The notes beneath the pieces are model-generated. The model worked only from the letters and a program-made list of their open reading frames with translations. It did not search any database and was not told the origin of the DNA. A stretch of DNA of 20,655 bases, taken from positions 12,501 to 33,155 of the forward strand of contig MVGU01001821.1 of NCBI GenBank assembly GCA_002005505.1, in the 5' to 3' direction. The position numbers were made by a program, and so were the translations under genes. Shown piece by piece: positions 1 to 19,336 of this stretch. This DNA is from Botryococcus braunii. Its lineage: Eukaryota > Chlorophyta > Trebouxiophyceae. Numbering within the stretch: position 1 is the first letter of the stretch; every line of letters begins with the position of its first letter.

Positions 1-1684
1 CCTCACAGAGAAATGTGGAGGAATCCCAAAAAGCTTGTGTCTGGGAGTTTTCTTATCAGAGCGTCAAAGACGTTCCTCTGCAGAGAACTGTTTCAATTCA
101 AATTATTTCAATTCACTTTTTTAAGTGACGTGGGTAGTGAAAGTGGGCCACGGTACAAGCCTCGCATGCTTGGCCTCCCTGTGACCGTCCGTGAGCCATT
201 CTATATATAGCTACACTGGTGTCGGGCGGACGGACGAGCTTGTGGTCGGGCGGGCGGTCCTGCAGACACTGGCTAGACTATGATGGTACTGTGATGGTGA
301 TGGTACAGACACTGGTTAGACCGTGATGGTACAGACACTGGCTGGACTGTGATAGACCATGATGATAGACCGTGTCTGTGACACTGGCTAGACTATGATG
401 TGGGCCACGATATCGTTTACAGCGATCTATGGATGTAGCTACAGGCCGTTAAATATGCATGTGTATTTCGTGACATGCACTCACAGAGGCCCCCCCTTGC
501 TCTGTATACCTCTTGCTTGGTGGCCAAGTGGATTCCCACCCCCTTGAGCTCTGGTGTGGGTGGCATACCACTAAGGGATGGGGGTGGTCCACTAGTTTCG
601 ATGTTTCTGAAGGTTTGGCAATCAACAACGATGTGATGAAAAGCTTTTGAGCGGATGATCCCAGTGCGTCTGATTGCTTCCCCCGCCCCCCCACACAGCC
701 CATTTTTCATTTGCGTTCTTGGCCTGAATTCATGAAATGGCATGGATGTGGAGCCGCAGAAACAAGTTCCATGTTGCCATGTAAAATGTGCACACTATGC
801 ATAATTTAGGGTAGGGTTTTTTGGAAGGTCAATGTACTTTCCGCAGTCGCAACTGGCGAGACAACATTGTACCCACGGTACCCATGGGATATGTCCAGTG
901 CAGGACAGACATCATGGTAACACGGTGTCTTTGTTCTGCAAGGAACACGCAATCTGGTAGGCATGTTGATACCATCCCCCTCCTTGTTTGACGTCTGCTA
1001 GCAATGCTGCCTAAGGCAGCGTTGCCTTCCTTACGCTTGTACGGCAAGCTTGCATCTGGGGCAGCCCTCCGGACTGCAGTGCAATCCATCGTTGCTTCAA
1101 AGTTCCCATTTGTAGGTTGGGGCCATGGCTACGTACATCGTCAATACATCGTTCGATACATCGTCGTTACTCTTCATATACTTTACTAACCGAAGAGTGC
1201 ATCTGGCACGCGAAAGGGGACTCTACAGTTACTTACGGTGTTGCCCGCAATCAATCGTCAATGACTCCCTATGCATTTCCGACATGCGAAATAGATGCTC
1301 AACATTGATGAGGGACGGTTGCTACGGGGTGCATCGAAGAAAATACTGCTGAGCGGTCCATTCTCAAAGAAAATTTCTAAAGCCTACCCACTACGATTTC
1401 GGTCCTCAGCAACACTCTTTACGGTTTACCCATTCTGACAGTCAAGATTCGTAGTTTTCTTTGTAACCGTGCTCATACCCTATATAGCCCTCCAGCGGGT
1501 ACATCGCGATATATCAATAGACGCCTGCTTAGAACTTAATAGGACTGTAGTTCGAGGGCCATAGTTTCACTGTCCGTGCTACCGTGATACATCAGCGCTT
1601 ATTTTTAAGAGTGTTCCAAGCTTCCTTAAGGATCAGTAAACGCGATTTGCTTGTTTGGTTTTAACGGGTATCACAAAAGATCCT
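1..1684. other. No gene recognised
   Basis: Only short open frames of low coding character are present on either strand. None shows a recognisable domain, and none could be joined to neighbours through splice sites into a conserved protein. The one structured element seen is the minisatellite at 263-400. A weakly conserved or non-coding gene cannot be excluded. Confidence 0.6.
263..400. repeat. Degenerate minisatellite (CAGACACTGG units)
   Basis: The core CAGACACTGGCTAGAC followed by variable TGATGGT-type spacers recurs at 263, 306 and 332, and in shortened form (ACACTGG) at about 381. Spacing is irregular (about 26 to 49 bp), so this is a short, decayed tandem array. No coding content was seen. 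Confidence 0.7.
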
Positions 1685-7407
<5,723 letters not shown>

Positions 7408-8071
7408 AATCCACGGTCTGACTCGATATGGGAATCAGTCTAGTGATTGTCCAGCTCAAAGTGTTGGCCCCGACACGGTACCTTCGTGTTCGCCTCACGG
7501 TAGACTCATGGCCGTAGATGCAAACTCGAAAAGCCGTACTTGTCTCAATATTGCATGCAGTTGATGGGTGTTGAAACCTACTGATTGTCAGAGATCTGCA
7601 CCCTGACGCTCGTACTCCGAACATTCCAGCCAAGATCAGATCGAACTCTTCCTCATGCTTCTTACAATCTATTACTCAGTCTGCTACCCAAATGCTATAT
7701 TTCACTGACATACTCAACTTGCAACGCAGAAAGGATCGATGTGCGTCACAAACGCTGTGCATTTTGATGGTCAATGCAACGGTCCCACATCAGTCATGTC
7801 ACATGCCGCTTGTAGGGAACGCAAGTTGAAAGTACGGTTCACATGTTAGTAACACTGTTACGCTGTCCAACCGGGGTCAAGGTGACCGGGGAGTCCCCGG
7901 TCACCATGGATACACTGGTGGGAGGCTCAGGAACTGCTTTAGTTCTTCTTGGATTGTTTACGCAAACCAAAACATGTACCCGGCATATCTCTTTTGAAAC
8001 CGTCTGAGGCCTGCTGGCTTCGTTGGTCTTGCCTTGGATGCAAACTTCGTTACTTTCCCAGTTGCTTTCCT

Positions 8072-8074
<3 letters not shown>
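7408..8074. other. 5' flank of the TMEM53-like gene; possible extra 5' exon
   Basis: A 105-codon minus-strand frame (7633-7316) begins MAGMFGVRASG and is rich in Ser, Thr and Arg, which would suit an organelle-targeting leader. It overlaps the first assigned exon in another frame, and I found no splice junction joining the two in phase. It may therefore be chance or an unresolved first exon. No TATA box or other core promoter element was identified. The palindrome at 7881-7905 lies within this stretch. Confidence 0.35.
7881..7905. repeat. Perfect inverted repeat, 12-bp arms
   Basis: GGTGACCGGGGA, a single G, then TCCCCGGTCACC: 12 of 12 complementary bases with a 1-nt centre. The DNA could extrude as a cruciform or, if transcribed, form a very GC-rich hairpin. 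No run of T follows, so it does not look like a bacterial-type terminator. Confidence 0.85.
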
Positions 8075-8125
<51 letters not shown>

Positions 8126-8147
8126 GTGTGTGTGCGTGTGTGTGGGT

Positions 8148-8234
<87 letters not shown>
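8075..8234. repeat. (GT)n microsatellite
   Basis: A GT dinucleotide run of about 160 bp with a few CGTG and GGGTGG interruptions near 8120-8150. Confidence 0.97.
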
Positions 8235-8345
8235 AATTTTATTACATGTTTTCTGTGGGGGCCCTCACCAGATGTCATAAAACATGATACCGGGAGTCAG
8301 CGAAGAGTGGGCCGAATGCACAAAAAAATGTGCAAGGGAGAAAGA

Positions 8346-8447
8346 ACCTGCATATCCAGTCACATAGACAATTATGCAGTGAAGCCGTCAGTGCACAAAG
8401 ATTGTGCAGCCATGCGCGACGGCGAGACAGTGGAACCCCAAAGTCTA
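8346..8447 (+). repeat. 102-bp direct repeat, copy 1
   Basis: Starts ACCTGCATATCCAGTC and ends AAAGTCTA. It matches 8491-8592 at 100 of 102 positions by eye; the differences are CATGC versus CATGA and GTGGAA versus GTGAAA. The offset is 145 bp, with 43 bp of unrelated sequence between copies. No coding function was recognised. Confidence 0.9.
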
Positions 8448-8490
8448 TTTACAGTTTGATGGTGCTACTCAACCTAGCTAAGCAACCCTT

Positions 8491-8592
8491 ACCTGCATAT
8501 CCAGTCACATAGACAATTATGCAGTGAAGCCGTCAGTGCACAAAGATTGTGCAGCCATGAGCGACGGCGAGACAGTGAAACCCCAAAGTCTA
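8491..8592 (+). repeat. 102-bp direct repeat, copy 2
   Basis: Second copy of the unit at 8346-8447, differing at two positions. The high identity implies a recent duplication or ongoing conversion. Confidence 0.9.
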
Positions 8593-9475
8593 ACCATCCC
8601 TCTAACCACGACTCCTTATATACTCAAGGGCATTGAAACTGACATGAAGCCAAGCAACATAGATTGCCTATGGGCTCCATCGGAGCTACGCCCTCAGATC
8701 GTGAGCTAGATTGTAAACACCCCAAGGGCTGGGTACCGAAGCTCCTGTACCTCAACTCGAACAGGAGATCGACCTCCGAGCAGGTCGAGCGGACTCCTTA
8801 CGGATCTCGAAGTTCCTCCGCAGATTACTGAAGTGTTCGTTAACGCTACATCCTTCAAGGATGTCTAAATTCCCATTTATTGAAAGGAATGCTAACATTG
8901 ACTCCTGCAATAGCCTATGCAACTGTGCTCCAATTGAGCAACATGAGTCACAATGTCAACCTCCAAGGAACCTATGTCAAGGACTTAAATTATCCGTAGT
9001 TCAGCTATTAACTCGAAATTGTCCATGCCTACCTTAAACGGTTCAAGCACTCTCGAGAGTAGCCACATGTGCATTATTACCCTAAAGTATCGTCTAATGA
9101 CTGACATCTGACCACATTTGGTCCATACCCGTCACGTCACTTCACAAATGCACATCATAAATGTAGCCCTCCATCCTTAAAGGTGGATGGGGGTACTCAC
9201 GATCTACGACACCAGAGCCTAATTTTGGATTCCCCAGGTGACCTGAGCAGGGTTCTACAACTTGTAAGGGTCGGTAAAGTAGCTATGGGTCCCGTACGGG
9301 TCTTCGAAAGGCATAGGGGTTACCCATAGATTTCCGGCCCGTTTCGGCTAGAAAGTACAAGTCCCACCTGGCTACATTTGTGGACTTTCAAAGTTAAACG
9401 GGTACCCGTGTTTTTTTTTGGTAGGGCGCTTACTCAGTTCTATGGGTACCAACTTCATGACTCTCAGTTCTCCCC
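8593..9475. other. No gene recognised; palindromic GGGTACCC-type sequence
   Basis: No open frame of convincing length or recognisable domain. Toward the right end there are phrases such as GGTCCCGTACGGG (near 9290) and the perfect 12-bp palindrome ACGGGTACCCGT (9398-9409). Similar words (CCGTACGGGG, GGGTACC) return near 10350 and 15400-15570, which hints at a dispersed repeat that I could not delimit. Confidence 0.45.
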
Positions 9476-9838
<363 letters not shown>

Positions 9839-9927
9839 CCGCCCCATTTAATGATCACGCAGCTTATCGCTTCCCATAGTGAAGCAACGAATCTCTTTGC
9901 ATACGATTGCATTTTACTGTCCTGTGT

Positions 9928-14395
<4,468 letters not shown>

Positions 14396-15255
14396 AACTG
14401 CAATGTCAGCGCAGCTCCGTCAAGACTGACAACGTCTCACATTTGATGGAGCAGGGGGACTGGGAGTTTAAGGCATCATGATTGTCTGACAATAAAAATT
14501 AAATTTAGGGGTGGTCTAAGTTACGAAACTCAGTTGTGCATACGTGCCAGAGCACTTCTCTAGCTTCCAGGAGTCCAAGGAAACAAGAGGCCTAGCATTA
14601 AGCTTGGACATTGAAACGTGTGTAATTTCAGCACCAAAAGCATCTTTTTATGTATGATTTTTAAACTGCCAGAATGTTTCCCTCCAACCAACGTTGTGTT
14701 TATCTTGCACCTATCAATAACCCCCTTTCCCCCAGGGGTGGTGATTGTACATATCTCCTGCCCTCTTGTACATGGCTACATATCTCCCTGTACGTACGTA
14801 TACGTGTACATACATGTACATGTATGCTTCTTCTTCTTCTTCTGACCTTTGAAAGGAGATTCAGTGCTTGTGTACGATGGCATGCATGACATTTGTTGGA
14901 CGAAGGATTGGATGTATTCACCCAATAGTATATTAAATAATATCGTAGTTGATCAAGGTCCTAGGGCTTAGCTTGGTTATCTAACCCATATATATATACA
15001 TGCTGGGTGGAGGAAAGAAGCCTCGTGTAGATACACATATGTACGGGGGGCGGGGAGTATTTATCGTGCTTTACATAATATCTCTGCGTGTGCCGGGCCA
15101 AGCACACTCTCACTTTTCTAGTATCATTTTTCTAGTACCTGTTTGCGGAGGCCCGCACCTGAGAAAGTAACTAAGTCCGGCTAGTGATCAACGACTAGTC
15201 ACGTGTGCACACCCATGAGTCGTGTTCGCGCGCGCAATGATTATGAGTCGTTTAC
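14396..15255 (+). other. 3' region of beta-tubulin and intergenic DNA
   Basis: The 3' untranslated region starts after the TGA at 14393-14395. Two candidate polyadenylation signals are visible: AATAAA at 14491-14496 and the green-algal type TGTAA at 14621-14625. Further on are a short CTT tract (14826-14842), an alternating TACGTA/TACATG palindromic stretch (about 14790-14826) and no recognisable gene. Confidence 0.5.
14491..14496 (+). promoter_or_regulatory. Candidate polyadenylation signal AATAAA
   Basis: Lies 96 nt after the tubulin stop codon. In chlorophytes TGTAA is the more common signal, and one is present at 14621-14625, so which is used is uncertain. Confidence 0.4.
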
Positions 15256-15411
15256 GCACGCACGCACACACACGCCTATCTGCATATGTACACACACATA
15301 CACCCACATGCACACATGTGTACGTATACGTACACACACATGATTATGAACCCACACACATACACCCATGGGGGGGGGGGGGTGTGGGTGGGTGGCCACC
15401 AGGGTACGACA
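15256..15411. repeat. CA-rich tract, poly-G and GGGTGGGTGGCCACC block
   Basis: CACACGC/TACACAC repeats run up to 15366, followed by about 12 G at 15370-15382 and GTGTGGGTGGGTGG. Positions 15386-15411 form one arm of a perfect 26-bp inverted repeat whose other arm is at 16367-16392. Confidence 0.85.
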
Positions 15412-15689
15412 ACCCGTACGGGGACCGTACGGGGATTGGGCTTCGCATGCCGGGCCCGTAAAATATCTGGAAAGGCATTCTGGAAACCCGCACGTTTTAA
15501 AGCGTTTGCAAGGTCTTTGTACGGGGAGGCACCCGCGCCTTATCTGCAAGGCGATACGGTACCCCGACAGAAAATAGGGGTTGGTAAGGGAAATTTACGG
15601 GGATGGAGGACACCTTTAAAGACGATGATCCTTAGTTAACTTTTGGCTTTTTTGTAGAGGACGAGTACTATCCCTGTCTCTTGCGCGCG
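15412..15689. other. No gene recognised; CCGTACGGGG-rich sequence
   Basis: Begins with a tandem ACCGTACGGGGA motif (about 15414-15437). No conserved coding sequence was seen. It separates the left inverted-repeat arm from the CT microsatellite. Confidence 0.4.
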
Positions 15690-16056
<367 letters not shown>

Positions 16057-16366
16057 CGGTGGAATCGCCTTCAACGTGATGCCTCCTTTGCCATTTTCAC
16101 ATTGGTTTGTGGTGTATCATATGCCAGAACTCCCTGATTTTTAAGTTAAGTTCATGAGGATTCATTGAGAGTGCTTGCTAGCATCTAAACTTCGGCAAGA
16201 CCTCCAAATTTAAGCGTGCGGACGCAAATTGGCACACCCGCACATTTTTTGCCTGGGTTTACGCGCACCCCACGCAAAAACCGTCATTTTCACTGCCGAC
16301 ATACGGGTGCCACCCGCACGATTCTGGCTGAGCTATTCGTGCCACCCGAAGGGAATTCTAGGGCCC

Positions 16367-16392
16367 TGTCGTACCCTGGTGGCCACCCACCC
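16367..16392 (-). repeat. Right arm of 26-bp inverted repeat
   Basis: TGTCGTACCCTGGTGGCCAC followed by CCACCC is the exact reverse complement of 15386-15411. The arms face each other across about 955 bp that include the CT microsatellite. Both outer ends run into homopolymer (G on the left, C on the right). Confidence 0.85.
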
Positions 16393-16410
16393 CCCCCCCC
16401 CCTGCGTGCA

Positions 16411-16523
16411 CACACGCAGTAACGCGCGAAATGCGTCACTGTCCCGATCGGTTCAAGTGCGAGGGAATTCCCCTCTCCCGTACTCCAAACACGTGGTTGC
16501 TCTTTTGGGTATAGAGCTCAATC
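16411..16523 (+). repeat. Duplicated block, copy 1
   Basis: Starts CACACGCAGTAACGCGCGAA and ends AGAGCTCAATC; about 113 bp. It matches 16590-16701 with a handful of substitutions and one 1-bp gap. Both copies are preceded by a GGTGGCCACCC plus poly-C leader, so the true unit is about 179 bp. Confidence 0.9.
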
Positions 16524-16589
16524 CACCCCGGGGGGGGGGTGTGTGGGTGGGTGGCCACCCCCCCCCCCCCGCGCGCACACGCACACACA

Positions 16590-16701
16590 CACACGCAGTA
16601 ACGCGCGAAATCCGTCCCTGTCCCGATCGGTTCATATGCTAGAGAATTCCCCTCTCCGTACTCCAAACACGTGGTTGCTCTTTTGGGTATAGAGCTCAAT
16701 C
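16590..16701 (+). repeat. Duplicated block, copy 2
   Basis: Second copy of the 16411-16523 block. Differences cluster around GGTTCAAGTGCGAGG versus GGTTCATATGCTAGA and CTCTCCC versus CTCTCC. Confidence 0.9.
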
Positions 16702-16748
16702 TCACAACGGGCGACGTCGACGGTCCTGGGTGGAATTCCGCTGAGCGC

Positions 16749-16750
<2 letters not shown>

Positions 16751-16814
<64 letters not shown>

Positions 16815-17040
16815 TGTGGGCATGTACATATTTATGCGTATGCACCTATGCATATGCATATGCATGTGTCCATATGCATGAGCACATGTACTTATATACA
16901 TATGCATTTGCTCATGCATGTGTGCATGTGCATACGCATATGCATGTGCATGTGTAAATAAACATATGCATGTGTTTATGTGTACCTGTATATGTGTTCA
17001 TGTGAATGTTTGTATATACACATATATGTGTGAATGTGTG
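16751..17040. repeat. (CA)n microsatellite passing into ATGCAT/GTGTAT-rich DNA
   Basis: A pure CA run (about 16751-16810) is followed by about 225 bp of alternating purine-pyrimidine sequence rich in TATGCA, CATGTA and ATGTGT. It looks like an aged dinucleotide array. Confidence 0.9.
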
Positions 17041-17248
17041 TCCAAATGGACTGTTGAATGAATTGGTCAATACTGTACTTAGTGACATCCCCTGTCACAT
17101 GCCATCAACAGCAGTGTAAACTATAGCCTTTATAGCCCTTTATGAACGGTATAGATCATACTCGTACCTCAATGACATAACACGTGACTTGTACGATATG
17201 CGTTCTCAATAGACATTACGTATGGTAGTACTTTAGGATCCCTGCAGT

Positions 17249-17283
17249 CCGAGCCATCCCTGGGCAGCCCAGGAACGGCTCGG
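17249..17283. repeat. Hairpin-forming inverted repeat next to the 141-bp repeat
   Basis: CCGAGCC pairs with GGCTCGG, and inside it CCTGGG pairs with CCCAGG around a CAG loop, with 2-3 nt bulges between the stems. It ends one base before the first copy of the exact 141-bp repeat. Confidence 0.75.
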
Positions 17284-17284
17284 T

Positions 17285-17425
17285 ACTTGTCCGAAGCATG
17301 TTGGTATCCTTGACCAACCTCTACTGTTGGAGAGTGCTGTGTGCTGTTCCTGGAAACGTTGTAGCGTGGACGGTTTTTCCCACAGGCTACGAACTGACGC
17401 TGCCGTCGTGCCATCACTGCAGGTG
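17285..17425 (+). repeat. Exact 141-bp direct repeat, copy 1
   Basis: Starts ACTTGTCCGAAGCATG and ends CATCACTGCAGGTG. It is identical by eye to 17767-17907, while the sequence on both sides of the two copies is unrelated. The unit is a multiple of three and free of stops in one frame on each strand, but no protein family was recognised. Confidence 0.95.
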
Positions 17426-17622
17426 TGTTTAGGATTCTCAAAGTCGTTCCAGATATGATTGTGCTCAAACATTCAGACCAGTTAATAATTACTGCTGTGT
17501 GCATTGATGAGAGTGCATGACGAGAGCGCACTGAATGTTTGACCTCATTGAGACTTATGTTGACGTCCACCGTTGTGGCGGTAAGATAGTTTCACTGTAC
17601 AAACATCACAAAGAGACCTTGC
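17426..17622. other. Unique spacer between repeat and element
   Basis: Single-copy-looking sequence with no recognisable gene. If the LTR boundary proposed at 17623 is right, the base pairs just left of it are the host flank of the retroelement. Confidence 0.4.
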
Positions 17623-18168
17623 TGAGTTACTGATGAACTATTATTGTATTCTAGTGACGTAAAGTAGACATCGCAAGGCCTCTTTGGTGCTGAACTCTGC
17701 TATCAGGCAAGGCGTAGTGTTACGTGGTCTTTAGCAAGAGTGAGAGCAGTTAACATCATTTGTAAGACTTGTCCGAAGCATGTTGGTATCCTTGACCAAC
17801 CTCTACTGTTGGAGAGTGCTGTGTGCTGTTCCTGGAAACGTTGTAGCGTGGACGGTTTTTCCCACAGGCTACGAACTGACGCTGCCGTCGTGCCATCACT
17901 GCAGGTGACGCCGCAAGCAGAAATGCTTGAGGTTATGGGCCCACGCTTTCCAAGCTGAGCTTGCAGTGACGCACGACAGATTTCCAGGGAGAAAAGGGGT
18001 TTCGGACCCCGCTTCGAGACTGCGAGCTTCACTGACGAGTGAGGTCTGGCCGTTCAAACATATCGAGCTAGTCACGTAAAATTATTCCTTCTGTAGTGCT
18101 GGAAGGAATTGTTGTACAGTAGCAACTGGGCTGGGAAAGCAGAAGTACTTCTGGGACTGATCAACTCA
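17623..18168 (+). repeat. Probable 5' LTR of the copia element
   Basis: Begins TGAGTT and ends AACTCA, a 6-bp terminal inverted repeat with the canonical TG...CA, and ends directly before an initiator-tRNA-like primer site. Length (546 bp) is usual for copia LTRs. The second LTR is outside the window, so the left boundary cannot be confirmed. It would contain copy 2 of the 141-bp repeat. Confidence 0.4.
17767..17907 (+). repeat. Exact 141-bp direct repeat, copy 2
   Basis: Identical to 17285-17425 at an offset of 482 bp. It lies within the proposed LTR, whereas copy 1 lies outside it. Confidence 0.95.
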
Positions 18169-18182
18169 GTGTCAGAGCTAGG
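18169..18182 (+). other. Candidate primer-binding site (initiator Met tRNA-like)
   Basis: GTGTCAGAGCTAGG resembles the plant copia primer site TGGTATCAGAGC(C/T)AGG, which is complementary to the 3' end of initiator methionine tRNA. The TCAGAGC core is intact but the first bases differ. Its position immediately after the AACTCA end supports the LTR boundary. Confidence 0.5.
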
Positions 18183-18238
18183 AAGAAGTGCTTCCAGGGG
18201 AAGTCATTTAAGGCTTGGAGTGAAGAACTGGCTTGATC

Positions 18239-19336
18239 ATGAAAACTAGAAGCAGACAAGTGATCATGAAAACGAGAAGTAAGCGCACTGCAACGGAGTC
18301 TGGATCAGCTGGGTCTGGCTCCTCCATCAGTGCATCACCCAGCCAGCCAGCAAACTCCACTGCGCAGAGTGGAGAGATGTGCATCGCAATGACGAAAACC
18401 GGTGGCGTCGTCACCACGAATGTCAAATGTCCAGTGACTCTGGACAGAGAGGGAGTGGAATTTCCACTCTGGGATCTGGCATATGTGGCAGCCTGTGGCC
18501 TCAAAAGGTGCAAGGCAGCCATTGAAGCTCCAATGCCAGACACAGAGGAGAATGCAGCAGCGCTCCTAATGCTGATTGAGAGCGTCCCCAAGGCGTGGGG
18601 TGCCAAGCTGGCTGCAATGCAAGTGGCAGCCAATGCCTACCAGTGGGTTCGAGAGCGTTTTACTGGAGGGGCAGACCAGGAGGTAACAGCACGCTGGCTG
18701 GAGCTCCTACACACCAGCATGGGAGAGACAGAAACGTTGGAGGACTACTACAACAGGAAGGTGGCACTCTTCCATGCACTCAAGCGAAATGGGCACTCCA
18801 TCATGGAGAGAGAAGCCAAGCTGGCAATCATCAAGGGCCTGCCAGAGGAAGCGAAGGAGACTGGGATGTTCTCCTCATCTGCTGGGAAGGATCTGGAGGG
18901 ACTGTGGGAGATCATCTCCACCACAGCCAAGGGACTGGGCTTCAACGACCAGGTCCCCAGAGTCACCCCTGTGGCCAGGGCAGCCATCACACCAGCCTAC
19001 TCCACCACACCAGGGACTGCAAGCCGACAGGAGACCCAAGCTGGAGGCCAGGGGGGCCAAGCTTCATCGACCAAGGTGGAGGGACGGGACCGGCGTGACA
19101 ACAGGCGCTGCCGCTACTGCAACAAGCTAGGCCATTTTACGAGGAACTGCCTCAAGAAGGAGGCGGACGAGAAGATGCAACAGAACCTGCAGCAAGTCAT
19201 GGCTGCAATGGCCAATCTGCTTCCGCAATTCCAAAATCAAGCGTCGGCTGCAGTGGCTCGACCTCCGGAGGGCAGCGGGAACGGCAACAACTTTTTCCCC
19301 GGGGATATCCACCACCCTCTGGTATGTCTGCCATGA
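18239..19336 (+). CDS. gag: Copia gag polyprotein (nucleocapsid)
   Basis: 365-aa Gag that would form the virus-like particle and package element RNA. A low-complexity Ser/Ala/Gly N terminus (about residues 15-45) precedes a UBN2/retrotran_gag-like helical region (about 75-235) with W-containing segments typical of copia Gag. A Gly/Gln/Ser linker follows, then a CCHC zinc knuckle, CRYCNKLGHFTRNC, at residues 291-304, preceded by a basic stretch. The start chosen is the first ATG; reading could only be extended two codons upstream with a non-ATG start. The 5' end has a short duplication encoding MKTRS twice. The frame ends 13 nt inside the first ATG of the pol frame, which lies -1 relative to gag; the two frames are both open from 19099 to 19336. 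Copia elements usually encode Gag-Pol as one frame, so this split is unusual. Confidence 0.9.
   Translation: MKTRSRQVIMKTRSKRTATESGSAGSGSSISASPSQPANSTAQSGEMCIAMTKTGGVVTTNVKCPVTLDREGVEFPLWDLAYVAACGLKRCKAAIEAPMPDTEENAAALLMLIESVPKAWGAKLAAMQVAANAYQWVRERFTGGADQEVTARWLELLHTSMGETETLEDYYNRKVALFHALKRNGHSIMEREAKLAIIKGLPEEAKETGMFSSSAGKDLEGLWEIISTTAKGLGFNDQVPRVTPVARAAITPAYSTTPGTASRQETQAGGQGGQASSTKVEGRDRRDNRRCRYCNKLGHFTRNCLKKEADEKMQQNLQQVMAAMANLLPQFQNQASAAVARPPEGSGNGNNFFPGDIHHPLVCLP
19294..19300 (+). promoter_or_regulatory. Candidate -1 frameshift heptamer at the gag/pol overlap
   Basis: T TTC CCC in the gag frame fits X XXY YYZ, and a -1 slip there moves ribosomes into the open pol frame. It is 37 nt before the gag stop and is followed by palindromic CCCCGGGG and GGATATCC. 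Known eukaryotic sites rarely have C in the YYY position, and no strong downstream pseudoknot is visible. A simple 1-bp deletion in the CCCCGGGG run explains the data equally well. Confidence 0.25.

Noticed and set aside
7949..8459. Cys-Val and Thr-His repeat open frames
   Set aside because: Artefacts of GT/CA dinucleotide arrays; the same applies at 4043-4402, 9851-10352 and 16632-16961.
17285..17907. The 141-bp repeats as a pair of LTRs or as duplicated exons
   Set aside because: They are too close together (482 bp) with no element between them, do not have TG...CA ends, and consistent AG/GT splice borders are absent at the left edge of copy 1.
18595..19130. Alternative-frame ORFs overlapping gag
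   Set aside because: They are Gly/Pro/His-rich shadows of the gag frame, which alone carries the zinc knuckle.
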